In this document: one piece after another, positions 7,656 to 16,642 of the stretch
Layout: the number at the start of each line of letters is the position of its first letter
Numbering within the stretch: the stretch's first letter is position 1
NCBI GenBank assembly: GCA_046347155.1
Contig: JAXMGT010000001.1
Location: forward strand, 1,674,001 to 1,738,000
Direction of reading: 5' to 3'
DNA length: 64,000 bases
Origin: RPQJ01 sp046347155
GTDB lineage: Bacteria; Pseudomonadota; Gammaproteobacteria; Steroidobacterales; Steroidobacteraceae
The notes under the pieces: model-generated
What the model saw: only the letters and a program-made list of their open reading frames with translations
What the model was told of the DNA's origin: nothing
Database searches by the model: none
Position numbers and translations under genes: made by a program

Positions 7656-8900
7656 TTGTCCAAGCGTAGAGTCGTCGTCACCGGTCTCGGCATCGTTTCA
7701 CCGCTCGGCAGCACCGTGGCGTCCGCCTGGGACGCCGTGTGTGCGGGTCGCAGCGGCATTGCGCCGCTCACGCGGCTCGACACGACCGCGTTCCCGGTCC
7801 GGATCGGCGGCGAGGTCAAGGACTTCGACGCCGAGTCGTACATGCCGGCGAAGGACGTCCGGAAGTTCGACCCATTCGTGCCCTTCGGGTTCGCGGCGGC
7901 CGTCCAGGCCATCCGCGACTCGGGCTTCGAGGTGAACGAGGCCAGCGCGCCGCGCATCGGCGTCGCGATCGGCGCCGGCATCGGTGGCCTGAGCACGATC
8001 GAGGAAAACACGGCGAAATGGCTCGAGGCCAGGACGCCCCGCAAGATCTCGCCGTTCTTCATCCCCGGCAGCATCATCAACGCCGCGGCCGGGCAGGTGT
8101 CGATCCATTACGGGCTCAAGGGCCCGAACCTGGCCATGGTCACGGCGTGCACGACGTCGACCCACTGCATCGGCATCGCCGCGCGCACGATCCAGTACGG
8201 CGACGCCGACGTCATGGTCGCGGGCGGCGCCGAAGCCGCGTTCACGCCGCTCGGGCTCGGCAGTTTCTGCCAGGCGCGGGCGCTCTCGTCGCGCAACGAT
8301 GCCCCCGAGGCCGCGAGCCGCCCATGGGACCGCGACCGCGACGGATTCGTGATGGCGGAGGGCGCGGGTGCGCTGGTGCTCGAGGAGTACGAGCACGCGA
8401 AGGCGCGCGGCGCGACGATCTACGCGGAGTTTGCCGGCTTCGGCATGAGCGGCGACGCGCACCACATCACCGCGCCTCCAGAGAACGGCGAGGGCGCCTT
8501 CCTCGCGATGGCGAACGCGGTGCGCGACGCGGGCGTGGGCCCCGACGCGATCGGCTACATCAACGCCCATGCGACGTCGACCGAACTCGGCGACCGCGCG
8601 GAGACCGTGGCGATCAAGCGCGCGTTCGGTGACCACGCCTCGCGCGTGATGGTCAGCTCGACGAAGTCGATGACCGGCCACCTGCTCGGTGCAGCCGGTG
8701 CGGTCGAGGCGATCTTCACGATCCTCGCGTTGCGCGACGGAATCGTTCCGCCGACGATCAACCTCGAGAACCCGGATCCCGCCTGCGACCTCGACTACGT
8801 GCCGGGCAGCGCCCGGCGCGTCGCCCTCGACGTGGCGCTGTCGAATTCGTTCGGTTTTGGCGGGACCAACGGCAGCCTCGTCTTCCGCAAGCCGAAGTGA
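7656..8900 (+). CDS. fabF: 3-oxoacyl-ACP synthase II (KAS II) FabF
   Basis: The condensing enzyme of fatty acid elongation. A TTG start at 7656 behind GAGGGGA gives MSKRRVVVTGLGIVSPLG, the standard FabF N-terminus, and a 414-residue protein. The GTG at 7626 would add ten unrelated residues. The catalytic triad is Cys165 (TACTTSTH), His305 (NAHATST) and His342 (GHLLGAAG), and the C-terminal loop SFGFGGTN is present. It lies 67 bp after acpP. All key residues of a functional KAS II are in place. Confidence 0.98.
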   Translation: MSKRRVVVTGLGIVSPLGSTVASAWDAVCAGRSGIAPLTRLDTTAFPVRIGGEVKDFDAESYMPAKDVRKFDPFVPFGFAAAVQAIRDSGFEVNEASAPRIGVAIGAGIGGLSTIEENTAKWLEARTPRKISPFFIPGSIINAAAGQVSIHYGLKGPNLAMVTACTTSTHCIGIAARTIQYGDADVMVAGGAEAAFTPLGLGSFCQARALSSRNDAPEAASRPWDRDRDGFVMAEGAGALVLEEYEHAKARGATIYAEFAGFGMSGDAHHITAPPENGEGAFLAMANAVRDAGVGPDAIGYINAHATSTELGDRAETVAIKRAFGDHASRVMVSSTKSMTGHLLGAAGAVEAIFTILALRDGIVPPTINLENPDPACDLDYVPGSARRVALDVALSNSFGFGGTNGSLVFRKPK

Positions 8901-10246
8901 CGTCGCGGGCTGCCTGGCCCGAGGACGCCCTGCTCGGGTTACACGATCGCTTTCCCGAACGATATCCCGTGCTGCTCGAGAGCGTCGGCGGCGAACCGTC
9001 GCTCGGTCGCTACGACGTATTGATGGCACTGCCCGGCGAGCGCCTGATCCGGCACCCCGACGGCCGCCTGGAGGGCCCTGGGGCCGAGGGCCACGGCCGC
9101 TTCCTCGACGCGCTGGATGCCTGGTGGCGGTCCGAGTCGACCGTCCACCCGGCCGGCCCGGTGCCATTCGGCGGCGGGTGGTTCCTGTACGTCGGCTACG
9201 AGCTCGCAGCCGAGATCGAACCGACGCTCGTACTGCCGCCACCCGAGCACCCCTCGGCAATCGCCTGGCGGATGCGCGGCGCCGTCGTTCGCGATCGCGC
9301 GACCGGTGAGGTGTCCTTCCACGCGGGCGATCAGGGCGAGATGCTCGCGGCAATGGCCGGCGCGGACCTCGCCGCCACCGCCGGCAGCCCGTTCGACGCC
9401 GGGGGTACGCCGATCGACGGCGACGTCGAGGAGGATCCGCCCGCGCGGTTCACGGCCGGCGTCGGGCGGGTGCTCGACGCCATCGCGCGCGGCGACGTCT
9501 ACCAGGCCAACCTCTCGCGCGGGTGGCGCGCCAGGCTCGCGGCCGGTACGACGGCGGCGCGGCTCTACGCCAGGCTCCGTCGTTCGAATCCGGCGCCGTT
9601 CGCCGGAATCGCAGCAATGCCGGGATTCACGCTGCTGTCGTCGTCCCCGGAGCGGCTGGTGCGCGTCCGGCACGGCCAGGCCAGCACGCGACCGATCGCC
9701 GGCACGCGTCCGCGCGGGTCGACGGCGCTGGACGACGAATCGCTCAAGCGCGACCTGGTGCTGAGCGAGAAGGAGCGGGCCGAGCACGTGATGCTCGTCG
9801 ACCTGGAGCGCAACGACCTCGGCCGCATCTGCATCGGCGGCAGCGTCGAGGTCGACGAGTTCATGACGGTCGAGTCGTACGCGACGGTGCACCACATCGT
9901 CTCGAACGTGCGCGGCCGACTGCGCGAGGGCGTGACACCGGGCGAGGTGCTGGCGGCCGTGTTCCCCGGCGGCACGATCACGGGGTGCCCGAAGATCCGC
10001 TGCATGCAGATCCTCGCCGAACTGGAACGCGGGCCGCGCGACGCGTATACCGGCTCCATGGGTTACCTCGGCCCCGACGGGTCGCTCGACATGAACATCC
10101 TGATACGCACGCTCACGGTCGCGGGCGGCTCGGTCGGGTTCCGCACGGGCGCCGGCATCGTTGCCGACTCGCGGCCCGATTCCGAGCTTGCGGAATCGCG
10201 GGCGAAGGCACGCGGGATGCTGCGCGCGCTGGGGGTCGAGTCGTGA
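8897..10246 (+). CDS. pabB: Aminodeoxychorismate synthase component I (PabB)
   Basis: A 449-residue chorismate-binding enzyme whose likely role is to make 4-amino-4-deoxychorismate for folate, together with a glutaminase subunit not seen here. The catalytic domain (about residues 160-449) has GDVYQANLSRGW, PIAGTRPRG, the SEKERAEHVMLVDLERNDLG motif and GGTITGCPKIRCMQI. The residue that is Lys in E. coli PabB (PIKGT) is Ala268 here, as in anthranilate synthases. The gene starts inside the fabF stop (GTGA) and overlaps pabC, and that context favours PabB over TrpE. Confidence 0.88.
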   Translation: MTSRAAWPEDALLGLHDRFPERYPVLLESVGGEPSLGRYDVLMALPGERLIRHPDGRLEGPGAEGHGRFLDALDAWWRSESTVHPAGPVPFGGGWFLYVGYELAAEIEPTLVLPPPEHPSAIAWRMRGAVVRDRATGEVSFHAGDQGEMLAAMAGADLAATAGSPFDAGGTPIDGDVEEDPPARFTAGVGRVLDAIARGDVYQANLSRGWRARLAAGTTAARLYARLRRSNPAPFAGIAAMPGFTLLSSSPERLVRVRHGQASTRPIAGTRPRGSTALDDESLKRDLVLSEKERAEHVMLVDLERNDLGRICIGGSVEVDEFMTVESYATVHHIVSNVRGRLREGVTPGEVLAAVFPGGTITGCPKIRCMQILAELERGPRDAYTGSMGYLGPDGSLDMNILIRTLTVAGGSVGFRTGAGIVADSRPDSELAESRAKARGMLRALGVES

Positions 10247-11052
10247 TCGGCCGGCGGCTCGTCAACGGGTCCGAAAGCGGCGGCATCTCGCCCGACGACC
10301 GCGGCCTCCAGTACGGCGACGGGCTGTTCGAGACGATGGCCGCGACCGGCGGACGCGTCCGCCGGCTCGCGGCGCACCTGGCCCGGCTCGCCGAAGGCTG
10401 CCGACGGCTCGGGATTCCGATGCCCCCGGACGGGCTGCTCGAGGAGGAATGCGGGCGCGTGCTCGCGGGCATGGGCAACGGCACGGTCAAGCTGACGATC
10501 ACGCGGGGACCGGGGCCTCGTGGTTACCGCCCGCCGGAAGAGCCTGCCGTGACGAGGATCGTGCAGTCCTCGGCGCCTCGCCCGCGCGGCGACACGACGC
10601 CGCCGCTGCTCGTGCGGCTGTGCGACACCCGTCTCGGGCTCAATCCCGCCCTCGCCGGACTCAAGCACCTGAACCGCCTCGAGCAGGTGATGGCCTGCGC
10701 CGAGTGGAGCGACCCGGCCATCGGCGAAGGGCTGATGCTCTCCACGGACGGGCGGCTGATCGCGGCGACGGCCGGTAACGTGTTCCTCGTCGAGCACGGC
10801 CGGCTCGTCACGCCGGCGATCCGCGACTGCGGCGTGTCGGGTGTCATGCGCCAGGCGGTGCTCGATGCTTCGTCCGCACTCGGCATCGACGCGATCCTCG
10901 ACGACGTGCTGCCGGAGCGCCTCGCCGGCGCGGACGAAGTGTTCATCACGAACGCCGTGACCGGGATCCGGCCCGTCGGGGAGCTGCTCGGGGCCTGCCG
11001 ATGGGCGGTCGGCCCGGTCACGCGGGCGCTCGCGTCGCACACGGCCGGATGA
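10243..11052 (+). CDS. pabC: Aminodeoxychorismate lyase PabC
   Basis: A 269-residue fold-type IV PLP enzyme that releases pyruvate from aminodeoxychorismate to give 4-aminobenzoate. It starts with GTG at 10243, overlapping the pabB stop. The PLP lysine is Lys141 in GLKHLNRLEQV, closely matching known PabC proteins. The N-terminal DRGLQYGDGLFET and the C-terminal EVFITNAVTGIRPV motifs are also present. It could be confused with D-amino-acid or branched-chain aminotransferases, but the KHLNRLEQ motif and position after pabB make PabC the best call. Confidence 0.95.
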   Translation: MIGRRLVNGSESGGISPDDRGLQYGDGLFETMAATGGRVRRLAAHLARLAEGCRRLGIPMPPDGLLEEECGRVLAGMGNGTVKLTITRGPGPRGYRPPEEPAVTRIVQSSAPRPRGDTTPPLLVRLCDTRLGLNPALAGLKHLNRLEQVMACAEWSDPAIGEGLMLSTDGRLIAATAGNVFLVEHGRLVTPAIRDCGVSGVMRQAVLDASSALGIDAILDDVLPERLAGADEVFITNAVTGIRPVGELLGACRWAVGPVTRALASHTAG

Positions 11053-12089
11053 CGCGGGCGGGCACGCGCAGGCTCGTCGCGGTGCTGGTCGCGCTCGCTG
11101 CGATCGCGGGCACGGCCGCCTGGCTCGCCCTGCAGGCGTGGCTCGATGCGCCGTTGCCGTTCCCGGGCCCCGAAACGCGCATCGACGTGCCGCGCGGCCA
11201 GCCGTTCGCACGCACACTCGACGCGCTCGCGACCCAGGGCGTCGTCGACCACCCGCGCTGGCTCGCGCTCTACGCCCGGGCGACCGGCGTGGATGCACGC
11301 GTCCGGGCCGGCGAATACGACCTCCCGGCCGGGACCACGCCGCGCGGACTGCTGGCGCTCATGCAGTCCGGGGCTGTCGTACGCCGGGCCGTCACCGTCG
11401 TCGAGGGGTGGACCTTCCACGACCTGCGACGCGCGCTGGAGCGTGCCCCGGTACTCGGGCAGTCGCTGGCGGGTCGCAGCGACGAGGAGGTGATGGCCGC
11501 GCTCGGCGAGCCCGGTGTCCCGCCCGAAGGCCTCTTCTTCCCGGACACGTACCTGTACGAGAAGGGAATCACCGACCTCGAGCTCCTGGCGCTCGCGCGC
11601 GCGAGGATGAAGCGCGAACTCGCGTCCGCATGGGAGCGCCGCGCGCCGGACCTGCCGATCACGACGCCGTACGAGGCGTTGATCCTCGCGTCGATCGTCG
11701 AGAAGGAGACTGCACTCGGCAGTGAACGCGCGCGGATCGCCGGCGTGTTCGCCGAGCGACTCCGGATCGGCATGCGACTGCAGACCGACCCGACCGTGAT
11801 CTATGGCCTCGGCGGGCAGTACGATGGAAACCTCCGCAAGGCGGACCTGCTGCGCGACGGGCCGTACAATACCTACACGAGGGCGGGCCTGCCCCCGACG
11901 CCGATCGCGCTGCCCGGGGCCGCTGCGCTCGAAGCGGCGGTGCAGCCCGACGAACGCGACGAACTGTATTTCGTCGCCTCGGGCCGGGCCGACGGCAGCC
12001 ACGTGTTCTCCCGCACGCTTGCGGAGCACGAACGCGCGGTCGCCGACTACCTGAGGCGATACAGGCAGCAGGACACGGACCAGCAATGA
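11049..12089 (+). CDS. mltG: Endolytic murein transglycosylase MltG
   Basis: A 346-residue membrane-anchored enzyme that cuts nascent peptidoglycan glycan strands. ATG 11049 overlaps the pabC stop (ATGA). An N-terminal helix (about residues 8-28) precedes a LysM-like region and the YceG catalytic domain. The catalytic Glu218 is in SIVEKETA, preceded by EGLFFPDTYLYEKG, and the LQTDPTVIYGLG and NTYTRAGLPPTPI motifs follow. Position between pabC and tmk is the common gammaproteobacterial order. Confidence 0.97.
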   Translation: MTRAGTRRLVAVLVALAAIAGTAAWLALQAWLDAPLPFPGPETRIDVPRGQPFARTLDALATQGVVDHPRWLALYARATGVDARVRAGEYDLPAGTTPRGLLALMQSGAVVRRAVTVVEGWTFHDLRRALERAPVLGQSLAGRSDEEVMAALGEPGVPPEGLFFPDTYLYEKGITDLELLALARARMKRELASAWERRAPDLPITTPYEALILASIVEKETALGSERARIAGVFAERLRIGMRLQTDPTVIYGLGGQYDGNLRKADLLRDGPYNTYTRAGLPPTPIALPGAAALEAAVQPDERDELYFVASGRADGSHVFSRTLAEHERAVADYLRRYRQQDTDQQ

Positions 12090-12727
12090 AGGGTCGGTTC
12101 ATCACGTTCGAGGGCGGGGAGGGCGTCGGCAAGTCCACGCAGATCGCGCGCGCCGCACGGTGGCTCGCGCTCCGCGGGATCGAGGTCGTGCTCACGCGCG
12201 AGCCCGGCGGGACGGCGCGCGCCGAGTCACTGCGCGCGATGCTTCTCGATCGCGACGCCGAGCCGATGCCGCGCGCCTGCGAGCTCTTGCTCATGTTCGC
12301 CGCACGCTCGACCCACCTCGAGAACCTGGTGCGACCCGCGCTCGCGCGTGGCGCCTGGGTGCTCGGCGACCGGTTCACCGACGCGACGTATGCGTACCAG
12401 GGCGGTGGACGCGGCGTTCCGGTGCCGGCGATTGAAGCGCTCGAGCAACTGGTGCAGGACGGCTTCGAACCGGACCTCACGGTCCTGCTCGATGCTCCGG
12501 TCGCGGTCGGCCTGGCGCGTGCCGCCGCTCGGAACGGCAGTCGCGGGCCGGACCGCTTCGAGACCGAGCGCGCCGAGTTCTTCGAGCGGGTCCGCGCCGC
12601 CTACCTGGATCGTGCCCGCAGCCAGCAGGCCCGGATCCGGGTGGTCGACGCGACCGGCGACGTCGACGACGTCGCGCGCCGGATCGAGGCGCTGCTCGTG
12701 CCGCTTTCGGACGGGGTGACGCCGTGA
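12086..12727 (+). CDS. tmk: Thymidylate kinase
   Basis: A 213-residue enzyme that phosphorylates dTMP to dTDP. It has the P-loop GGEGVGKST (residues 10-18), the dTMP-binding LTREPGGT and the DR(F/Y) motif in LGDRFTDATYAYQGGGRG. The TREPGG arginine and the lid region RNGSRGPDRFE fit bacterial thymidylate kinases. It overlaps mltG by ATGA and holB by GTGA, so the three are probably translationally coupled. Confidence 0.98.
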   Translation: MKGRFITFEGGEGVGKSTQIARAARWLALRGIEVVLTREPGGTARAESLRAMLLDRDAEPMPRACELLLMFAARSTHLENLVRPALARGAWVLGDRFTDATYAYQGGGRGVPVPAIEALEQLVQDGFEPDLTVLLDAPVAVGLARAAARNGSRGPDRFETERAEFFERVRAAYLDRARSQQARIRVVDATGDVDDVARRIEALLVPLSDGVTP

Positions 12728-13743
12728 GCGACACCGAGGTCGCGCTTCCAAGACCGCCGCTCGAGGCGCTCCCGTGGCAGGCGCCGGCCCTCGAGCGTCT
12801 GCGCACGGCCGTCGACTCCGGCCGACTGCCCCACGCGGTCCTCGTGCAGGGCCCGGCCGGCGTCGGCAAGGAGGTCTTCGCCTCGGCGCTCGCGGCCGCG
12901 CTGCTCTGCACCGCGCGCGGGCCGGCCCTCGCGGCCTGCGGCCAGTGCCCCGAGTGCCGGCTCTACGTCGCCCGGTCGCACCCGGACCTGCACTGGGTCC
13001 GGCCGGAGGAGGAGCGGAGGACCATCGGCGTCGACCAGGTGCGCGAGGCCTGCGAGCAACTCGCGATGACGAGCCAACGGCGCGGCGCGCGGATCGCGGT
13101 GTTCTCGCCGGCCGAGGTGATGACCCCGAGCGCGCAGAATGCGCTGCTCAAGACGCTCGAGGAGCCGGCCCCCCAAACGTTGATGGTCCTGCTGGCGGCC
13201 CGCCCGTCGAGGCTGCTCGCGACGCTCCGGAGCCGCTGCCAGCGCCTCGAGATCCCGTGCCCGCCCGCTGCCCAGGCGACCGCGTGGCTCGTCGCGGCGA
13301 CCGGCGCGGACGTTCCGCCGGGCCTGCTCGCCTCGAGCGGCGGGGCGCCGCTCAGGGCGCTCGCGCTGGCGCCGCATTTCGCGGACCTCGACGCCGGAAT
13401 GACCGAGCTCCTGGAAGCCGTCGTGGCCGGCCACGCGGAACCCTGCGGGGCGGCCGCCCGGATGCTCGGCGAAGGGTTGCCCCACCGACTCGACTGGTTC
13501 GAGGGCTGGCTCGCACAGGCGATCCGGGCCCGGGCGGTCCCGACTGGGATGGGCCTCACGGTTCACCGCGCCCCGTTGTTGCAAAGGAGCGCTGCGGAGT
13601 TGAACATGGGTGCTGCGTTCCGCCTGCTCGACCGGATCCGGGAGGTCCGGCGGCTGCTCGAGGGGTCCGCGGCCGCGCAGCTACTGCTCGAGTCGCTGAT
13701 GGTCGAGGCCGCGAGTGTGCTGGGACGCCGAGGACTGGCATGA
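12724..13743 (+). CDS. holB: DNA polymerase III subunit delta'
   Basis: A 339-residue clamp-loader subunit beginning with GTG at 12724. The AAA+ core includes GPAGVGKE (residues 43-50), a zinc-finger cluster (CGQCPEC), the SAQNALLKTLEEP motif and the arginine-finger SRC motif in LRSRCQRLEIPC. The C-terminal collar domain follows. Delta' is the non-hydrolysing stator of the clamp loader. The tmk-holB-pilZ order is widely conserved in this class. Confidence 0.96.
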   Translation: MSDTEVALPRPPLEALPWQAPALERLRTAVDSGRLPHAVLVQGPAGVGKEVFASALAAALLCTARGPALAACGQCPECRLYVARSHPDLHWVRPEEERRTIGVDQVREACEQLAMTSQRRGARIAVFSPAEVMTPSAQNALLKTLEEPAPQTLMVLLAARPSRLLATLRSRCQRLEIPCPPAAQATAWLVAATGADVPPGLLASSGGAPLRALALAPHFADLDAGMTELLEAVVAGHAEPCGAAARMLGEGLPHRLDWFEGWLAQAIRARAVPTGMGLTVHRAPLLQRSAAELNMGAAFRLLDRIREVRRLLEGSAAAQLLLESLMVEAASVLGRRGLA

Positions 13744-14102
13744 TGAGCCGCGTCATGAGACAACCAAACAAGCCGGGCCTGCTCACGCTCACGATCAAGG
13801 ACAAGAGCGCGCTCTACCTTGCGTACATGCCGTTCGTGAAGAACGGCGGCCTGTTCATCCCGACCAGCAGCAACTACCGGCTCGGCGACGAGGTCTTCAT
13901 GCTGCTCAACCTGATGGGCGAGGACGAGAAGCTGCCGGTCGCAGGTCGGGTGATCTGGATGACCCCGAAGGGCGCCCAGGGCAAGCGCACGGCCGGGATC
14001 GGCGTGCAGTTCAGCGACCAGGACCGCGGCAACACGCAGCGCAAGATCGAGTCCTACCTCGCCGGGGCCCTCGGCGGGGACAAGCCGACGCACACGATGT
14101 GA
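13740..14102 (+). CDS. PilZ domain protein
   Basis: A 120-residue protein whose ATG at 13740 overlaps the holB stop. It is a single PilZ-like domain: the stretches LTLTIKDKSALYLAYMPFVK, GGLFIPT, FMLLNLMGEDEKLPVAGRVIW and AGIGVQF are family features. The canonical c-di-GMP motif RxxxR...(D/N)xSxxG is absent or degenerate (GGLFI follows a basic-poor region). It is therefore like the Xanthomonas/Pseudomonas PilZ protein that follows holB and acts in type IV pilus assembly without binding c-di-GMP. That functional link is by family and synteny only. Confidence 0.93.
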   Translation: MMSRVMRQPNKPGLLTLTIKDKSALYLAYMPFVKNGGLFIPTSSNYRLGDEVFMLLNLMGEDEKLPVAGRVIWMTPKGAQGKRTAGIGVQFSDQDRGNTQRKIESYLAGALGGDKPTHTM

Positions 14103-14123
14103 GCACGGGCCCCGGGCGCCCGC

Positions 14124-14142
14124 ACCGGCGCGACGCGCCGGT
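14124..14142. terminator. Possible hairpin terminator between convergent genes
   Basis: ACCGGCGC and GCGCCGGT form an eight-base stem with a three-base loop between the ends of the pilZ gene and the convergent gene at 14142-15212. No T-run follows on the plus strand, so intrinsic termination is doubtful. Confidence 0.35.
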
Positions 14143-15212
14143 CAACGGTTCTTGTTGAGGCCTTCGGCCAGTTCCGTCGCGGCAATGCCGCCGCGCAGCA
14201 CGCAGGCGTCGAATCCGCGTTCGCTCAGCAGGTAGGCCGCCGCCGAACTGCGTCGCCCGTTGTCGCAGCAGACCACGTAGGGCACGGCCGGGTCGAGCGA
14301 CTTGAGCTTGAGCCGGACGAAGTACAGGGGCACGTTCAGCGAGCCCTCGAAGTGCACGTGCTCGAATTCGCTCGGCAGCCGGACGTCGAGCCAGGCCCCG
14401 CCGCCGCTGACGATGCGCTGCGCCTCGGTGTAGTCGACCCAGCGGAGCATCGGCTCGTTCAGCAGTTCGTTGAAGTCGTCCTTGCCGAGCCGCATCAGCG
14501 TCCCGTCGGTGAGCATCGTGACGGTCGCGTTGCGCGCGGCCCCGGAAACCAGTGCCTCCTCGCCGAACGTGTCGCCCATGCCGAGTTCGGCGAGCTTGAT
14601 CCCGTCCTTGTTGAGCGGCGTCTCGCGGGTCACCGCACACCGGCCGTTCACCACGACGTAGAAGAAATCGCCTTCTTCGCCCTGGCGGACCACGACCTCG
14701 CCCGCGTTCATCTGGACCTTCTGCATCCGTATGAACACGGCCTGGAGGTTGGCCGGCGGGATCCGGTGGAAGGCCCGGCTCTGCAGCAGCACGGTCATCC
14801 AGTCGCTGCCCGAGTCGGTCGCCGCGAGGTCGCCCACCTCGTAGGTGCCGGTCTGGTCCCACGTGATCAGCACGTCGAGCAGGTCGCTGTCGATCGCGAG
14901 GTACTCGATGCGCTCCGAGGCGACCCGCGCGGTGCAGCGGCGGGGCAGCACCGGGACGAGCGCATGCTTCGCATCCGGGCTGCCGGCCGCGACCGACCCG
15001 ACGATCTTGCCGTCCGCCAGCAGGTCGACGATGCCGGAGACCAGGTAGATGGTGCGCTTGTCGGAGTCGCCTTCCTTGAAGAGGATCCGGCCCTGCCCGA
15101 GCTCGCGCAGCACCGTCTTGCGCGACAGCGCGCGAAGGTTCTCGTTCTTCAGGCCGTCGAGCGGCGAGAAGCTGCGCAGGATCTTGAGGTCGAGGGTCGG
15201 GGCTTCGCTCAT
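14142..15212 (-). CDS. Tandem cyclic-nucleotide-binding plus rhodanese domain protein
   Basis: A 356-residue cytoplasmic protein of three parts. Residues about 10-120 form a degenerate CRP-like cyclic-nucleotide-binding domain and about 125-240 a better one, with the phosphate-binding-cassette-like stretch LGMGDTFGEEALVSGAARNATV. Residues about 255-356 are a rhodanese domain with the active-site loop CCDNGRRSSAAAYLL, where the second Cys is the expected catalytic residue. No helix-turn-helix is present, so it is a sensor or sulfur-handling enzyme rather than a CRP-type regulator. The ligand and sulfur acceptor are unknown. It stands alone on the minus strand. Confidence 0.88.
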   Translation of the reverse strand: MSEAPTLDLKILRSFSPLDGLKNENLRALSRKTVLRELGQGRILFKEGDSDKRTIYLVSGIVDLLADGKIVGSVAAGSPDAKHALVPVLPRRCTARVASERIEYLAIDSDLLDVLITWDQTGTYEVGDLAATDSGSDWMTVLLQSRAFHRIPPANLQAVFIRMQKVQMNAGEVVVRQGEEGDFFYVVVNGRCAVTRETPLNKDGIKLAELGMGDTFGEEALVSGAARNATVTMLTDGTLMRLGKDDFNELLNEPMLRWVDYTEAQRIVSGGGAWLDVRLPSEFEHVHFEGSLNVPLYFVRLKLKSLDPAVPYVVCCDNGRRSSAAAYLLSERGFDACVLRGGIAATELAEGLNKNR

Positions 15213-15296
15213 CTAGTCCGTCGGCTGCGAGTCGGAGCGTGATGCCCGCGCGCCAGTTCCGTGGTGGGGCCGAATGCTACCACAGGCCGCACGGCG

Positions 15297-16052
15297 TCAG
15301 GCGGCCCGCTGCTGCCGCGCCGTCACGCGGAAATCGCAGATGAGCGGACGGTGGTCCGACCACGTGACGTCGGCCACCGAGAACGTGTCGACTTCGATGT
15401 CCCGCGTGTGCAGGATGAAGTCGAGTTCCATGCGCGGCCGGCGGGCCGGCCAGGACGGCAGCCGATCGCGATTGGCGCTGCGCAGCCCCGCGGCTTCCAT
15501 GAACAGCGCCATCTCGTGCTCGCCCCAGAACGTGTTGAAGTCGCCGGCGACGATCACAGGCTTCCGGCAGCCCTTCACCAGCTCGAACAGGTGCCGCAGC
15601 TGCGTCTGGCGGTGGCGGAACTTGAGCGACAGGTGCACGAGGAACACGCACAGTTCGTCGAGCTCGAGTTCGATGATCAGTCGCTTGATGCCGGTGTCGA
15701 AATAGTGGAAGCGCTCGCCGGCCACGCGCGGCGCGGCGAGGAACGCGTTGGCCTGCTTGTTCACGATCGGCACCAGCGTGTTGAGCGAGTTGGTGCCGTA
15801 CTTGCACTGGTAGGTCGAGTAGTGCCCGAGCGACTGGGCGATTGCCTCGGCCTGGTTCACGCCGCCCGTGCGGATCGACCCGGTGTCGACCTCGACCAGC
15901 CCGACAATGTCCGGGTCGGCCGCCTTGATGAAGCGGGTGATGCCGTCCAGCACGCGCGGATTGCTGCGCAGGTAGCCGGCCCCGGGGACGGGCAGGTGGA
16001 AGGCGGGTCCGGTGCCGGTCGCGTAGCGGATGTTGTAGAGCAGGAATCGCAT
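15297..16052 (-). CDS. Endonuclease/exonuclease/phosphatase family protein
   Basis: A 251-residue protein of the Mg-dependent EEP fold. Motifs visible are the N-terminal LLYNIRY, the metal-binding Glu in IVGLVEVD, HLSLKFRH, the GDFN motif (IVAGDFNTF) and the C-terminal WSDHRPLICDF with the catalytic Asp-His pair. No signal peptide is seen, so it is probably cytoplasmic. The family includes DNases, sphingomyelinases and inositol phosphatases, and nothing here fixes the substrate. Confidence 0.9.
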   Translation of the reverse strand: MRFLLYNIRYATGTGPAFHLPVPGAGYLRSNPRVLDGITRFIKAADPDIVGLVEVDTGSIRTGGVNQAEAIAQSLGHYSTYQCKYGTNSLNTLVPIVNKQANAFLAAPRVAGERFHYFDTGIKRLIIELELDELCVFLVHLSLKFRHRQTQLRHLFELVKGCRKPVIVAGDFNTFWGEHEMALFMEAAGLRSANRDRLPSWPARRPRMELDFILHTRDIEVDTFSVADVTWSDHRPLICDFRVTARQQRAA

Positions 16053-16149
16053 GCGCGTCGCAATCTTATAGGCCCGCGGCGGGAACCGGAATCGCCGGTG
16101 GTAGGCTAGACTATCGCAGGGGGCTTCGAGGGAACGTGACGGAGGTTCC

Positions 16150-16608
16150 GTGAGCAGCGTATCGCAGAAGAACCCGGTCAGGATCTTCGTGACCCACGTC
16201 TGGGTCGAGAACGACGACTACCTCCGGGTATTCGAGTACCTCGAGAGCGCGGACAACTTCTTCTACAAGAACACCAGCAACCTGGCGGAGCGCCCGGTCG
16301 GCAAGGAGCCGCAGCGCGACGAACTGCGCCGGCAGATCACCGAGGCCGAGGTGGTGCTGGTGCCGGCGTCGCTGTACCGAAAGTACGTGGACTGGGTGGA
16401 ATTCCAGCTCAACTGCGCGAAGGCCTTCGACAAGCCGGTGATCGTGCTGGAACCGTTCGGGTCGCACGACACGATCGCGCCGGCCGTGCTCGAACTCGGG
16501 GACGAGGTCGTGCCGTGGGACCTGCGGCAGATCGTCGACGCGATCAAGCGTCAGGCGCGCCACGAGGAAACGACGCGCTTCGACGTCATCGAGTTCAAGC
16601 TCGACTGA
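16150..16608 (+). CDS. TIR-like (MTH538/ThsB-type fold) protein
   Basis: A 152-residue soluble protein starting with GTG at 16150, just after a GGAGG ribosome-binding site. The start RIFVTHVWVENDDYLRVFEY, then ADNFFYKNTS, LRRQITEAEVVLVP and KPVIVLEPFG, match the TIR-like MTH538 fold that also includes ThsB of Thoeris defence. Similar stand-alone proteins, often annotated as 'molecular chaperone Tir', occur in many Gammaproteobacteria. No ThsA-like NADase or Sir2 partner lies nearby, so a defence role cannot be claimed. The domain call is fairly safe; the function is unknown. Confidence 0.75.
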   Translation: MSSVSQKNPVRIFVTHVWVENDDYLRVFEYLESADNFFYKNTSNLAERPVGKEPQRDELRRQITEAEVVLVPASLYRKYVDWVEFQLNCAKAFDKPVIVLEPFGSHDTIAPAVLELGDEVVPWDLRQIVDAIKRQARHEETTRFDVIEFKLD

Positions 16609-16642
16609 AGCGCCGGGCCGCCGGTGCCGGCCGCCCGCCCGG

